Positions 20,474 to 29,063 of a stretch of 64,000 nucleotides of DNA are shown here, piece by piece. Positions within the stretch are counted from its first letter, which is position 1, and every line of letters starts with the position of its first letter. The stretch covers positions 1 to 64,000 of the forward strand of contig NZ_AZEH01000014.1 of NCBI RefSeq assembly GCF_001436275.1, written 5' to 3'. The notes beneath the pieces are model-generated. The model made no database searches and had not been told where the DNA came from. It saw only the letters and a list, made by a program, of their open reading frames with translations. The stretch is from Liquorilactobacillus oeni DSM 19972. GTDB taxonomy: Bacteria; Bacillota; Bacilli; Lactobacillales; Lactobacillaceae. The position numbers and the translations under genes are program-made.

Positions 20474-20655
20474 CTGATCGGCCGATCTGGTGCAAACACG
20501 TAGGTAAGCGTATTTGCACCTGTGGGGAAAACAAGAGTTAATTTGCTGAGGAATTTTAGCAAAGCCGCACAGATGTCTTAATAGTCTGGCGACTTTGATC
20601 AAAAAATAAGATTGAAAAAAGCCTGAAGACTATTATATATAGTTTTCAGGCTTTT
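20461..20655 (+). promoter_or_regulatory. Transcription attenuator with competing hairpins and terminator
   Basis: The strong hairpin at 20489-20520 has arms GGTGCAAA/TTTGCACC extended by ACG/CGT. Its 5' arm (CAAACAC, 20493-20499) can instead pair with GTGTTTG (20464-20470) at the end of the leader-peptide frame. Further on is a TTTGCT/AGCAAA hairpin enclosed by CTGTG/CACAG. The terminator at 20617-20655 has a 13-bp stem (GCCTGAAGACTAT) and a modest T run. AATAGTCT at 20580-20587 is complementary to AGACTATT in the terminator's 5' arm and could be the antiterminator strand. Ribosome stalling at the aromatic codons would reset these pairings. Confidence 0.7.
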
Positions 20656-20685
20656 ATTGTCATTATAGGAAGGAAGTATTATGTT

Positions 20686-21867
20686 ATGGAATCACTAGTT
20701 TCAAGTATGAAAAAAGAACTTGCATTACTTAAGCCATCTGATATTCGTACTTTTGACGAGTATGCATCCCGAATACCTGGAATAATCAAGTTTACAATGG
20801 GAGAACCGGATTTTACGACACCTGAGCATATCAAAGAGGCTGGAATCAGAAGCATTCAAAAAAACCAGACACACTATGCTCCTTCAAACGGGACTCTTGA
20901 ATTACGCAGAGCAGCATCTTCTTTTCTTACAACGAAATATGGACAAAAGTATGACCCCCTTAGCGAAGTGATTGTTACTAATGGGGCAACAGAAGCTATC
21001 TACACAGCTTTAACTTCTATTTTGAACCCAGGAGATAAGGTTATAATTCCAACACCTATCTTCCCGTTATATATAGCAATTACTATTTTAAACCAGGCAA
21101 CACCTATACTGGTGGATACCTCGCACAACGGGTTCAGAATGTCACCGGAAATGCTGCAAGAACAGTTGGATAAACATGGAGAAGCAGTTAAAGCAGTGGT
21201 TCTCAACTACCCGTCAAATCCGACTGGAGTAACTTACAGTCAAGAAGATCTAGATAAACTTGCAGATGTTGTTCGCGGAAAACGAATATTTGCGGTTTGT
21301 GATGAAATTTACAGTGAGCTCAATTATGATGCACCACATGCTTCGCTGACCAACTCGTTGCGTGAGCAAACCATTTTATTGAATGGTGTTTCTAAATCGC
21401 ATGCGATGACAGGATGGAGGATTGGAGTAATGTGTGCTCCAAAAGAAATCGCCCAAGAGCTGAGCAAAGTACATCAATTTACCGTAACAACAACTTCAAC
21501 AATGACACAAGCTGCTGCTGCCGAAGCATTTGGTAATGGACTGGATGATAGTGTCGGTATGAGAAAAGAATATCGTAAAAGGAGGGACTATCTTTTTGAA
21601 AAAATGACTTCGTACGGGTTTGAGTGCGCTAAGCCGCAAGGTGCATTTTATCTTTTTGCTAAGATTCCTGAAGGGTTGATTCAAGATGATAAAAAATTTA
21701 TTTATGACCTTGCTGAAAAGGCCAAAGTTGCTGTTATCAGCGGCAGCAGTTTTGGCCCTGGAGGTGAAGGATATATTCGAATCAGTTACGCTGCTGGCAT
21801 GGAAGAAATAATTACTGCTATGAAGCGTGTTGGAGAATATGTTAGAAAAAGCAAAGGAGAAAAGTAA
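20686..21867 (+). CDS. Class I/II aminotransferase, aromatic-type
   Basis: PLP enzyme of the AraT/PatA group (aspartate aminotransferase fold I). It shows the start FTMGEPDFTTPEHIKEA, NGATEAIYTAL, VVLNYPSNPTGV, CDEIYSELNY and GVSKSHAMTGWRIG with the PLP lysine. C-terminal GEGYIRISYA holds the carboxylate-binding Arg. It is 393 residues. The ribosome site AGGAAGG is twelve bases from this ATG and seven from an out-of-frame ATG at 20681. The aromatic leader peptide upstream and the hydroxyacid dehydrogenase downstream suggest Phe/Tyr/Trp and their 2-keto acids as substrates. Substrate specificity cannot be read from the sequence. Confidence 0.85.
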   Translation: MESLVSSMKKELALLKPSDIRTFDEYASRIPGIIKFTMGEPDFTTPEHIKEAGIRSIQKNQTHYAPSNGTLELRRAASSFLTTKYGQKYDPLSEVIVTNGATEAIYTALTSILNPGDKVIIPTPIFPLYIAITILNQATPILVDTSHNGFRMSPEMLQEQLDKHGEAVKAVVLNYPSNPTGVTYSQEDLDKLADVVRGKRIFAVCDEIYSELNYDAPHASLTNSLREQTILLNGVSKSHAMTGWRIGVMCAPKEIAQELSKVHQFTVTTTSTMTQAAAAEAFGNGLDDSVGMRKEYRKRRDYLFEKMTSYGFECAKPQGAFYLFAKIPEGLIQDDKKFIYDLAEKAKVAVISGSSFGPGGEGYIRISYAAGMEEIITAMKRVGEYVRKSKGEK

Positions 21868-21868
21868 C

Positions 21869-22855
21869 ATGCCAAAAATCTTAATGTTAAGTGTTCGCGA
21901 GCATGAAAAAGCTGCTATCAAAGATTGGGAAGAGCGGAACCAAGTTGAAGTTGAAACTGTCTCTTGGGAACTTCATCCTGAAACTGCTCCTAAGGTAGAT
22001 GGCTTTGATGGATTGGTTGTACAGCAGCGCAGCAAAATTGAGGCGGCTGTTTACCCTATACTAAAAAGAGCAAACTTAAAACAGATTACGACCCGCACAG
22101 CAGGATATGACATGGTTGATCTAAAAGCGGCAGCTGCCAATGGGCTTGTTGTTACCAATGTGCCTGCCTATTCTCCACGTTCTGTTGCAGAATTGGCACT
22201 TGCGCATACGATGCGTTTGATTCGAAATCTAGAAATTTTTGATAAGAGAATGGAAAAACAAGACTTTCGCTGGGAGGGGCTGCAGGCAGCTGAAATTCAT
22301 TCGTTAACGATTGGAATTATCGGTGCTGGACGAATCGGAGAAACAAGTGCGAGAATTTTTAAAGCTCTAGGAGCAAGGGTAATTGCTTATGACATAAAAG
22401 AAAGAGAAGAGCTCAAAGATCTTTTGGAATATAAAAGCAAAGAAGAAGTGTTGGCACAAGCAGACGTGATCTGTTTGCATGTAGATTTGAACCCGTCCTC
22501 TGTTAACTTGATAGATGAAAAAGCCCTTTCTTTAATGAAACCGACAGCTTACCTTGTTAATGAATGCCGAGGCCCGGTCGTTGATACAGATGCTTTGATT
22601 GCTGCACTTGAGAAAAATAAAATTGCGGGTGCAGCGCTTGATACACTGACAGGAGAAGAGAACTTCTTTAACTTTAACCTTGCGGGGAAAAAACTTCCAA
22701 GTGTGCAATTAGAGAAATTGCGGTCTTTCAACAATGTGATATTAACACCACATGTTGGTTTTTACACCAATATTGCCGTACAAAATATGGTTGATATCAG
22801 CCTGAATGATGTTGTCACTATTCTAAATGGCGGTAAAAGCGTACATCAAGTTTAA
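21869..22855 (+). CDS. D-2-hydroxyacid dehydrogenase (D-lactate dehydrogenase family)
   Basis: NAD-dependent reduction of a 2-keto acid to a D-2-hydroxy acid, or the reverse. The Rossmann motif is TIGIIGAGRIGETSARIF with Asp at the end of the following strand (VIAYDIK). The catalytic Arg is in LVNECRGPVVDTDAL, the Glu in DTLTGEE, and the His in LTPHVGFYT, matching D-LDH and hydroxyisocaproate dehydrogenases. The protein is 328 residues. ATG 21869 follows AAAGGAGAAAAG at the very end of the aminotransferase gene. Partnership with the aminotransferase suggests aryl-pyruvate/aryl-lactate as substrates rather than pyruvate, by inference. Confidence 0.88.
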   Translation: MPKILMLSVREHEKAAIKDWEERNQVEVETVSWELHPETAPKVDGFDGLVVQQRSKIEAAVYPILKRANLKQITTRTAGYDMVDLKAAAANGLVVTNVPAYSPRSVAELALAHTMRLIRNLEIFDKRMEKQDFRWEGLQAAEIHSLTIGIIGAGRIGETSARIFKALGARVIAYDIKEREELKDLLEYKSKEEVLAQADVICLHVDLNPSSVNLIDEKALSLMKPTAYLVNECRGPVVDTDALIAALEKNKIAGAALDTLTGEENFFNFNLAGKKLPSVQLEKLRSFNNVILTPHVGFYTNIAVQNMVDISLNDVVTILNGGKSVHQV

Positions 22856-22879
22856 AAAATAAAAATATGAGGTAAGAAG

Positions 22880-23923
22880 ATGATGAAAAAAATTACAGGC
22901 AAAGAATACACATTAAATGTGCTGAACGGAATCAGTTTAGGTGTAGTTGTTGCACTTGTGCCCGCAGCGCTAGTTGGACAGTTGATGCAAGCTCTTAAGG
23001 AAATTTTGCCTGGTGCGATGCAAGTAGTAATGATGACAGCCTTTGCAATGAGCCTTCTGCCCGTAATTGCAGGTTTTTGTGTTGCTATCCAGTTTAAAAT
23101 GAATGCCATTCAAATTTCGGCTGTTGGAATTGCTGCTATGGTAGGCTCAGGTGTGATGCAGCAAGCTGGCCAGACTTTCGTTTTGAAAGGAACTGGCGAT
23201 ATTATCAATACCGGATTGACAATCGCATTTGCTGTTTGGGTAGCCCTCTTTGTAGGAGATAAATTCAGAAATTATACTATCTTGATTCTGCCTTTGCTGG
23301 TGATCGTGATAGCTGGAGGGGGCGGTTTGTTATTGCTTCCATATGTTAAACTAGTGGCAGCATCAATCGGTACTTTAATTGCACATCTGACTACCTTACA
23401 GCCTCTTTTAATGGGAATGCTGATGGGAATTTGTTTCGGAATACTGGTTGTTTCTCCTATTAGTTCAGTGGGGATAGCAACTGCGATTGGTTTAGCAGGT
23501 ATTGGTTCCGGTTCAGCAAATTTAGGGATTACAGCAGCAAGTTTTATGTTGGCAATCTATGGCAGTTCAGTAAATAATGTTGGAACAACTATTGCGCATT
23601 TTGTCGGTTCTCCCAAAATTCAAATGGGCAATATGCTTAGTAAACCAGCGCTTTTTCTTCCTTTAAGCATAAATGCTGGAATAATGGGCTTCTTGGGAGC
23701 AATTCTTAATATTAAAGGAAGTCCGATGAGCGCTGGATTTGGCTTCAGTGGTTTGATAGGCCCTAGTGCAGCGTATCAACAAATGCCATCGTCGCTCGGC
23801 AGCATTTTACTATTAATAGTACTTTTTGTATTCTTGCCTGTTTTTTTAGCATACTTGTCGCGCTATGTTTTTGTAAAAAGGCTGAATTGGTTCAAGGCTG
23901 ATGATCTGTTTTTAAAGATTTAA
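22880..23923 (+). CDS. PTS EIIC-like / PfoR-type membrane protein, orphan
   Basis: 347 residues with about nine hydrophobic segments, resembling the PTS_EIIC_2/PfoR family. The glycine-rich motifs SPISSVGIATAIGLAGIGSGSANLGI and MLAIYGSSVNNVGTTIAH are visible. No EIIA, EIIB or sugar gene is nearby, so a phosphotransfer role is unlikely. It is the third gene of the aromatic-leader operon, 24 bases after the dehydrogenase, with GAGGT upstream of the double ATG. A transporter for aromatic keto or hydroxy acids, in or out, is an inference from context. Confidence 0.7.
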   Translation: MMKKITGKEYTLNVLNGISLGVVVALVPAALVGQLMQALKEILPGAMQVVMMTAFAMSLLPVIAGFCVAIQFKMNAIQISAVGIAAMVGSGVMQQAGQTFVLKGTGDIINTGLTIAFAVWVALFVGDKFRNYTILILPLLVIVIAGGGGLLLLPYVKLVAASIGTLIAHLTTLQPLLMGMLMGICFGILVVSPISSVGIATAIGLAGIGSGSANLGITAASFMLAIYGSSVNNVGTTIAHFVGSPKIQMGNMLSKPALFLPLSINAGIMGFLGAILNIKGSPMSAGFGFSGLIGPSAAYQQMPSSLGSILLLIVLFVFLPVFLAYLSRYVFVKRLNWFKADDLFLKI

Positions 23924-23955
23924 GTTCCGAGATGCAAACTGAGAAGAGGTGAGAT

Positions 23956-23993
23956 AAAGGCTGACGCAATCAGGTTTTTGCGTCAGTCTTTAT
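23956..23993 (+). terminator. Terminator of the aminotransferase operon
   Basis: A 13-bp stem (AAGGCTGACGCAA and TTGCGTCAGTCTT) with a 7-base loop and T-rich tail, just after the EIIC-like gene. Confidence 0.85.
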
Positions 23994-24080
23994 TTGCGGA
24001 TGTTAAAGTGTTAAAAGCGAATGTTAGACAAAATTGATTTATAGGAAAAAAAACAATATTTGAAAAGAATAATTTACATC

Positions 24081-24145
24081 AAAAACGAACTATTTTTATA
24101 AAAAATACAAAAAAACTATCCAAATCACGTAAAATGACTTATAAT
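24081..24145 (+). promoter_or_regulatory. purR promoter with candidate PurBox
   Basis: AAAAACGAACTAT at 24081-24093 matches the PurBox consensus (AWWWCCGAACWWT) except for A at position five. The same ACGAAC core recurs upstream of the NCS2 permease. TATAAT at 24140-24145 is the -10; no good -35 is present. Autoregulation by PurR is inferred. Confidence 0.5.
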
Positions 24146-24197
24146 AGCTGATAGATTATTTTACTATAAACATGAATGAGGTATTGGGGGATTAGGA

Positions 24198-25049
24198 GTG
24201 AAAACCAGAAGAAGTGATCGATTGATTGATATGACTAACTATTTGCTTGAACGACCGCACACATTAATTTCTTTAACATATTTTGCAAAGAGATATGAAT
24301 CCGCAAAATCTTCTATTAGTGAAGATTTATCAATAATCAAGCGTACGTTTAAAGCTCGAGGTATTGGTATTTTGGAAACGATTCCGGGAGCTGCTGGAGG
24401 AGCTCGTTTTATTCCATCAATTGATGAGCAGGAAGCTAGATCTTTTATTGCACAGATGACAGAAAAACTATCGGAAAAAGATCGTCTTTTACCAGGAGGT
24501 TATGTATATCTTTCTGATTTATTAGGAAGACCGGATGTGTTGCGCCAAGTCGGTCGAGTAATTGCAAGACAGTACCTAGATAAGCAGATTGATGCTGTTA
24601 TGACCGTGGCGACTAAAGGAGTTCCGATTGCACAAAGTGTTTCCAATTATTTAAATGTACCTTTTGTTATCTTAAGAAGAGATTCGAAGATCACTGAAGG
24701 CTCGACTGTTTCTGTTAATTATGTTTCCGGATCAAGTGAACGAATCGAGAAGATGGAACTTTCAAAGCGGAGCTTGAAACGCGGTTCTCATGTTCTTGTC
24801 GTAGATGATTTTATGAAAGGCGGCGGAACTGTTAATGGAATGAAGAGTATGATTGAAGAGTTTGAATCGGAATTGGTTGGGATAACTGTTTTTGCAGAAG
24901 CAGCTTTTGAAGGTCACCGGATGATTGACGATTATACTTCTCTTTTAAAGGTTGACAAAGTTAATACGTTAAATAAAACGATTGAAGTTAGTGCGGGAAA
25001 TTACTTGGAAAGAGTCTTTGGTGAAAACGAGCCTGCAAATACAAAATAA
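24198..25049 (+). CDS. purR: Pur operon repressor
   Basis: Gram-positive PurR, with an N-terminal winged helix (RRSDRLIDMTNYLLERPHTLISL) and a C-terminal phosphoribosyltransferase-like domain. Its PRPP loop is VLVVDDFMKGGGTVNGM. It binds PurBoxes and is released or modulated by PRPP. The length of 283 residues is normal. It begins with GTG at 24198 after TTGGGGGATTAGGA. The usual Lactobacillales order is ispE-purR-glmU-prs; here argGH and the aminotransferase operon separate ispE from purR. Confidence 0.96.
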   Translation: MKTRRSDRLIDMTNYLLERPHTLISLTYFAKRYESAKSSISEDLSIIKRTFKARGIGILETIPGAAGGARFIPSIDEQEARSFIAQMTEKLSEKDRLLPGGYVYLSDLLGRPDVLRQVGRVIARQYLDKQIDAVMTVATKGVPIAQSVSNYLNVPFVILRRDSKITEGSTVSVNYVSGSSERIEKMELSKRSLKRGSHVLVVDDFMKGGGTVNGMKSMIEEFESELVGITVFAEAAFEGHRMIDDYTSLLKVDKVNTLNKTIEVSAGNYLERVFGENEPANTK

Positions 25050-25083
25050 GCTGAATTATTGTTAAAGCTACTGCATGTAATAT

Positions 25084-25125
25084 AAAAGAGGCTGGAACAA
25101 AACTTATGTTTTGATTCTGCCTTTT
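25084..25125 (+). terminator. Terminator between purR and glmU
   Basis: Imperfect stem (AAAAGAGGCTGGAACAAAAC against GTTTTGATTCTGCCTTTT) with a TTAT loop and T-rich tail. Confidence 0.65.
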
Positions 25126-25256
25126 ATTTTATCTTATAAGTTAAAGGTATTGGGTATAAAGAATACACTCTTTTAAGAGACATGGATTCTTGCACAGTAG
25201 TTGCCACTAATGTATGATAATTAGGGAAAACACTAAAACTTAGAGGAGAAATCGAA

Positions 25257-26672
25257 ATGACGGCGAAATATGCGGTTATTCTTGCTGCTGGGCAAGGTAC
25301 CAGAATGAAGTCCAAGTTGTATAAAGTATTACATTCAGTTTGCGGTAAACCCATGGTTGATCATGTTTTAACACAGATTGAAGGTAATAAAATGGATCAA
25401 ATCGTGACGGTTATCGGTCACGGTGCCAAAAAAGTGAAAGAGACATTGGGAAAGCGAACTGCATATGTTATGCAAAAAGAACAATTAGGGACAGGACATG
25501 CAGTTTTACAGGCTGAACAATTGCTGGGCGGCAAAGAAGGGGTAACCCTGATTGTATGCGGAGATACTCCTTTATTTACGGCAGAAACCTTTAAGGAACT
25601 GTTTGAGTATCATCAGCAAAAGGGCGCTGTGGCAACAGTACTGACTGCAGTAACAAAGAAGCCCTTCGGTTATGGCAGAATTGTGCGTAATAACTTAGGA
25701 ATTGTTGAAAAAATTGTGGAACAAAAAGACGCATCTGCTCAAGAAGCAGCTATTACGGAAATTAATACTGGTGTTTATTGCTTTGACAATAAAGAATTGT
25801 TTTCTGCATTGCATCAAATCAAAAATGATAACAACCAAGGTGAGTATTATTTAACAGATGTCATGGAAATCTTTAAAAAACAGCATAAAGTAATTGCAGC
25901 TTACAAAATGAAGGACTTTTCGGAATCAATGGGCGTAAATGATCGTATTGCCTTGGCAAAAGCAGCAATGATAATGAGAAAGCGAATCAATGAGGGGCAT
26001 ATGCGTAATGGAGTAACCTTGATTGATCCTGCGACTACATATATTGATACGGATGTTATTATTGGATCAGATACCGTCATTGAGCCTGGGGTGTTGCTTA
26101 AGGGGCATACAGTGATTGGTGAAGATTGCGTGATCGGTGCACATTCTGAAATCAAAGATTCAGTTATTCATAATGGTGTTAGGGTTACTGCATCGTTGCT
26201 TGAAAAAGCTGAAATGGATGCTGAAAGTAATATTGGTCCTTACAGTCATCTTCGACCGAAAGCACAGATCGGTAAGAAAGTTCATATCGGTAACTTTGTT
26301 GAGATTAAGAACGCACAGATTGGTGAAGATACCAAGGTTGGACACTTGACTTATGTTGGTGATGCAACTTTAGGGAAACACATTAATGTCGGCTGCGGAT
26401 GTGTTTTTGTAAATTACGATGGCAAGAATAAACATCGGACTACTGTTGGAGACTATTCATTTATTGGAAGTGCTTCTAATATGATTGCACCTCTTGAGAT
26501 TGCAGATCATGCTTATGTTGCCGCAGGCTCAACTATTACAGATGACGTTGAGTCTAAAGATATGGCAATTGCACGCGGAAGACAAGTCAATAAAAAAGGA
26601 TATTACGATCGTTACCCCTGTGCAGAAAAGGCACTTGAAGAAGAAACAAAAGGAAGAAAGACTGCTAATTAA
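25257..26672 (+). CDS. glmU: Bifunctional UDP-GlcNAc pyrophosphorylase / GlcN-1-P acetyltransferase
   Basis: Makes UDP-N-acetylglucosamine for cell-wall synthesis. The N-terminal nucleotidyltransferase domain has [29 protein letters not shown] and VCGDTPL. From about residue 250 a left-handed beta-helix of hexapeptide repeats ([23 protein letters not shown]...) carries the acetyltransferase, with [19 protein letters not shown]-type active-site residues near 380. The length of 471 residues is normal. AGAGGAGA precedes the ATG. Its product feeds MurA at 41.6 kb, and prs follows. Confidence 0.97.
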   Translation: MTAKYAVILAAGQGTRMKSKLYKVLHSVCGKPMVDHVLTQIEGNKMDQIVTVIGHGAKKVKETLGKRTAYVMQKEQLGTGHAVLQAEQLLGGKEGVTLIVCGDTPLFTAETFKELFEYHQQKGAVATVLTAVTKKPFGYGRIVRNNLGIVEKIVEQKDASAQEAAITEINTGVYCFDNKELFSALHQIKNDNNQGEYYLTDVMEIFKKQHKVIAAYKMKDFSESMGVNDRIALAKAAMIMRKRINEGHMRNGVTLIDPATTYIDTDVIIGSDTVIEPGVLLKGHTVIGEDCVIGAHSEIKDSVIHNGVRVTASLLEKAEMDAESNIGPYSHLRPKAQIGKKVHIGNFVEIKNAQIGEDTKVGHLTYVGDATLGKHINVGCGCVFVNYDGKNKHRTTVGDYSFIGSASNMIAPLEIADHAYVAAGSTITDDVESKDMAIARGRQVNKKGYYDRYPCAEKALEEETKGRKTAN

Positions 26673-26765
26673 TTGGGTTATGATGTGAAGCATTTAAATT
26701 ACCTTGATTTTAGTGTTGAAAATGAATAAAATTATTGTAGATAAATATGAAAGATGGAGGCTGTC

Positions 26766-27743
26766 ATGTCTGGACAATATAATGATCCGAAGCTTAAAAT
26801 ATTTGCTTTGAATTCGAATAAGCCGTTGGCCGAAAAAATTGCTGCTTCAGTTGGAGTTGAATTGGGTAAAACTTCGGTCGATCGTTTTAGTGATGGAGAA
26901 ATAAGGATCAATATCGAAGAAAGTATTCGTGGAGACGAGGTCTTTATCGTTCAATCAACTTCTGCTCCTGTTAACGATAACTTGATGGAACTTTTGATTA
27001 TGATTGACGCACTTCGCCGTGCAAGTGCTTCTGTTATAAATGTAGTGATGCCTTACTATGGGTATGCTAGGCAAGATAGGAAAGCACGCCCGCGTGAGCC
27101 GATCACGGCTAAACTGGTTGCAGATATGATAGTTAAGGCTGGAGCTGATCGGGTTGTTGCTCTTGACTTGCATGCTGCACAGATTCAAGGATTTTTCGAT
27201 ATCCCAGTTGATCACTTAATGGGTGCCCCTTTATTAGCTGATTATTTTTTGAACAGCAAGCTGGAAAAGGATGCTGTTGTTGTTTCGCCGGATCACGGTG
27301 GCGTTACTCGCGCACGGAAATTAGCTGAATTTTTAAAGGCGCCAATTGCGATTATTGATAAAAGAAGGCCTAAAGCAAATGTGGCTGAAGTTATGAATAT
27401 TATTGGATCAGTTGATGGCAAACGTTGTATCTTGATTGATGATATGATTGATACTGCTGGGACGATTACACTGGCAGCTCAAGCATTGAAAGATGCAGGT
27501 GCTACAGAAGTATACGCATGTGCTACACATCCTGTTTTATCAGGTCCAGCGATTGAACGGATTGAAAATTCTCCAATTAAAAAACTGGTTGTAACTGATT
27601 CGATTAAGCTGCCAGAAGAAAAGCAGATTGAAAAATTGCTTCAGGTTTCTGTGGGTCCTTTAATAGGAGATGCGATTAAACGGATTCATGAGAACAAATC
27701 AGTTAGTCCGCTTTTCAAAAATCGGTTTCATGAAGGAAACTAA
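26766..27743 (+). CDS. prs: Ribose-phosphate pyrophosphokinase
   Basis: Makes PRPP from ribose 5-phosphate and ATP. Motifs are [65 protein letters not shown] and the PRPP-binding [15 protein letters not shown]. The start at 26766 (325 residues) is preferred: an upstream ATG at 26754 overlaps the ribosome site ATGGAGG itself. PRPP is also the effector of PurR, encoded two genes upstream. Confidence 0.97.
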   Translation: MSGQYNDPKLKIFALNSNKPLAEKIAASVGVELGKTSVDRFSDGEIRINIEESIRGDEVFIVQSTSAPVNDNLMELLIMIDALRRASASVINVVMPYYGYARQDRKARPREPITAKLVADMIVKAGADRVVALDLHAAQIQGFFDIPVDHLMGAPLLADYFLNSKLEKDAVVVSPDHGGVTRARKLAEFLKAPIAIIDKRRPKANVAEVMNIIGSVDGKRCILIDDMIDTAGTITLAAQALKDAGATEVYACATHPVLSGPAIERIENSPIKKLVVTDSIKLPEEKQIEKLLQVSVGPLIGDAIKRIHENKSVSPLFKNRFHEGN

Positions 27744-27814
27744 TTAGAATATGTTAGTTTAGGCATAAAGAACTGGTTACTGATGTACGTTAATATGGAA
27801 ATTGTAAACATAAT

Positions 27815-27860
27815 AAAGGGGTTAAGCCAAAACATTAGTTTTGGCTTAACCCCTTTTTAT
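27815..27860 (+). terminator. Strong terminator downstream of prs
   Basis: A perfect 19-bp stem (AAAGGGGTTAAGCCAAAAC and its complement) with ATTA loop and T tail. Because of its symmetry it can also end the convergent aldo/keto reductase transcript. Confidence 0.9.
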
Positions 27861-27900
27861 ATGATAAAAACTAGTTAAAGGTCAAACAATTATTAATTTG

Positions 27901-28773
27901 TTAAAACTCCTGATAAACTGCAGGGTTTTGATTATTAGTTCGACCATTTTTTTGGTCAAGATCAATAATTTTAGCAACTTCAGCCTTCGATAGTTCAAAG
28001 TCAAAAAGTGCAAGATTTTGAAGCTGCCTGAGAGTCGAACTTGATTTTGGTATTACTGAGACGCCTAGTTGAGTTTCCCAACGTAAAATGATTTGCGGCA
28101 CTGTTTTCTTATGTTGAACTGCAATTTCTTTGATTACCGGGTCTTGCAAAACATCATTAGCTCGCCCTAAAGGACTCCAAGCCTGTGTTGCAATTTCATG
28201 TTCGCGATCATATTTGAGCTGCTGCTGTTGTGACCAATAGGGATGAAGCTCTATTTGGTTGACGACAGGCAGAATACCGGTTTCTTTTTTAAGCCGATCT
28301 AGGTGCTCGGGTAAAAAGTTTGAAACTCCGATTGAACGAACAAGTCCGAATCGTTGTGCGTCTATTAACGCTTGCCAAGCTTCGACATATTGATCTTTTA
28401 ATGGGTTAGGCCAATGAATAAGATAAAGATCAAAGTAATCAAGCTGTGTACGATAAAGAGACTCTTGAATTTCTTCAACAGCTTCTTTATATTTATGGTG
28501 TCGCCCAGGAAGCTTGGAACTGATAAAAATTTCTTCTCTTTGAAGACTTGAGCACCTTATAGCTTTACCTACAGAACCTTCATTTTCATAATTCACGGCT
28601 GTGTCAAGTGCTCGATAACCGTTTTTTAAAGCTTGCTGGATAATATTTACACCCTGTGCTCCCTTAAGCTTAAAGGTATCAAAACCGATTTGAGGCAGTT
28701 GGTTGCCATCACGAAGGTTAAGCATTGGAACTTGAGCTGTTAAGTTTTGCTTCAATAAAAGTCCTTCTTTCAC
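27901..28773 (-). CDS. Aldo/keto reductase
   Basis: NADPH-dependent oxidoreductase of the AKR5-like group. Catalytic residues are Asp and Tyr in RALDTAVNYENEGSVGKAI, Lys in FISSKLPG, and His in DLYLIHWPNP. IGVSNFLPEHL and SVIPKSSSTLRQLQNL are cofactor-binding signatures. It is 290 residues including a short N-terminal extension. It overlaps the upstream small gene by four bases, suggesting coupling. The substrate is unknown. Confidence 0.92.
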   Translation of the reverse strand: MKEGLLLKQNLTAQVPMLNLRDGNQLPQIGFDTFKLKGAQGVNIIQQALKNGYRALDTAVNYENEGSVGKAIRCSSLQREEIFISSKLPGRHHKYKEAVEEIQESLYRTQLDYFDLYLIHWPNPLKDQYVEAWQALIDAQRFGLVRSIGVSNFLPEHLDRLKKETGILPVVNQIELHPYWSQQQQLKYDREHEIATQAWSPLGRANDVLQDPVIKEIAVQHKKTVPQIILRWETQLGVSVIPKSSSTLRQLQNLALFDFELSKAEVAKIIDLDQKNGRTNNQNPAVYQEF

Positions 28774-29000
28774 TCTTCATTTTCCAGGTACTTGACAATA
28801 CGGTATTCTTTATTTTGCTGATTACTGTCAAAAGGCTTTTCTTTATCAAAAACATAATAAAGCTTCTCCTTTCCTGTTTGAACGATGAGAGGCGAATGCT
28901 TTGTTTTTTTACGATAAATTTTAGCTGCTAGATATGCTTCTTCATAATCGTAACTACTTGAAATCATTTGTCCGGGATTGAATAAAATATTTTCGGCCAT
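28770..29000 (-). CDS. Conserved hypothetical small protein
   Basis: 76-residue soluble protein (MAENILFNPGQMISSSYDYEEAYLAAK...). It has no recognised domain; the C-terminal part (SPLIVQTGKEKLYYVFDKEKPF) looks like a small beta-rich fold. The start at 29000 is fixed by AAAGGAGTG; the 19-codon extension upstream lacks a ribosome site. It lies between a GNAT gene and the aldo/keto reductase in one unit. Function unknown. Confidence 0.7.
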   Translation of the reverse strand: MAENILFNPGQMISSSYDYEEAYLAAKIYRKKTKHSPLIVQTGKEKLYYVFDKEKPFDSNQQNKEYRIVKYLENEE

Positions 29001-29063
29001 TATTCTCACTCCTTTTGACTGTGATTGCTTTTCAAGAACCTGAATATATTTTAGCATTAAAAT

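Noticed and set aside
20405-20602. Minus-strand frame of 65 residues antisense to the aromatic leader
   Set aside because: No ribosome site; the open frame results from the structured attenuator on the other strand.
20461-20655. T-box riboswitch instead of a peptide attenuator for the aminotransferase
   Set aside because: The T-box core sequence is absent and a translated aromatic leader with a strong ribosome site is present.
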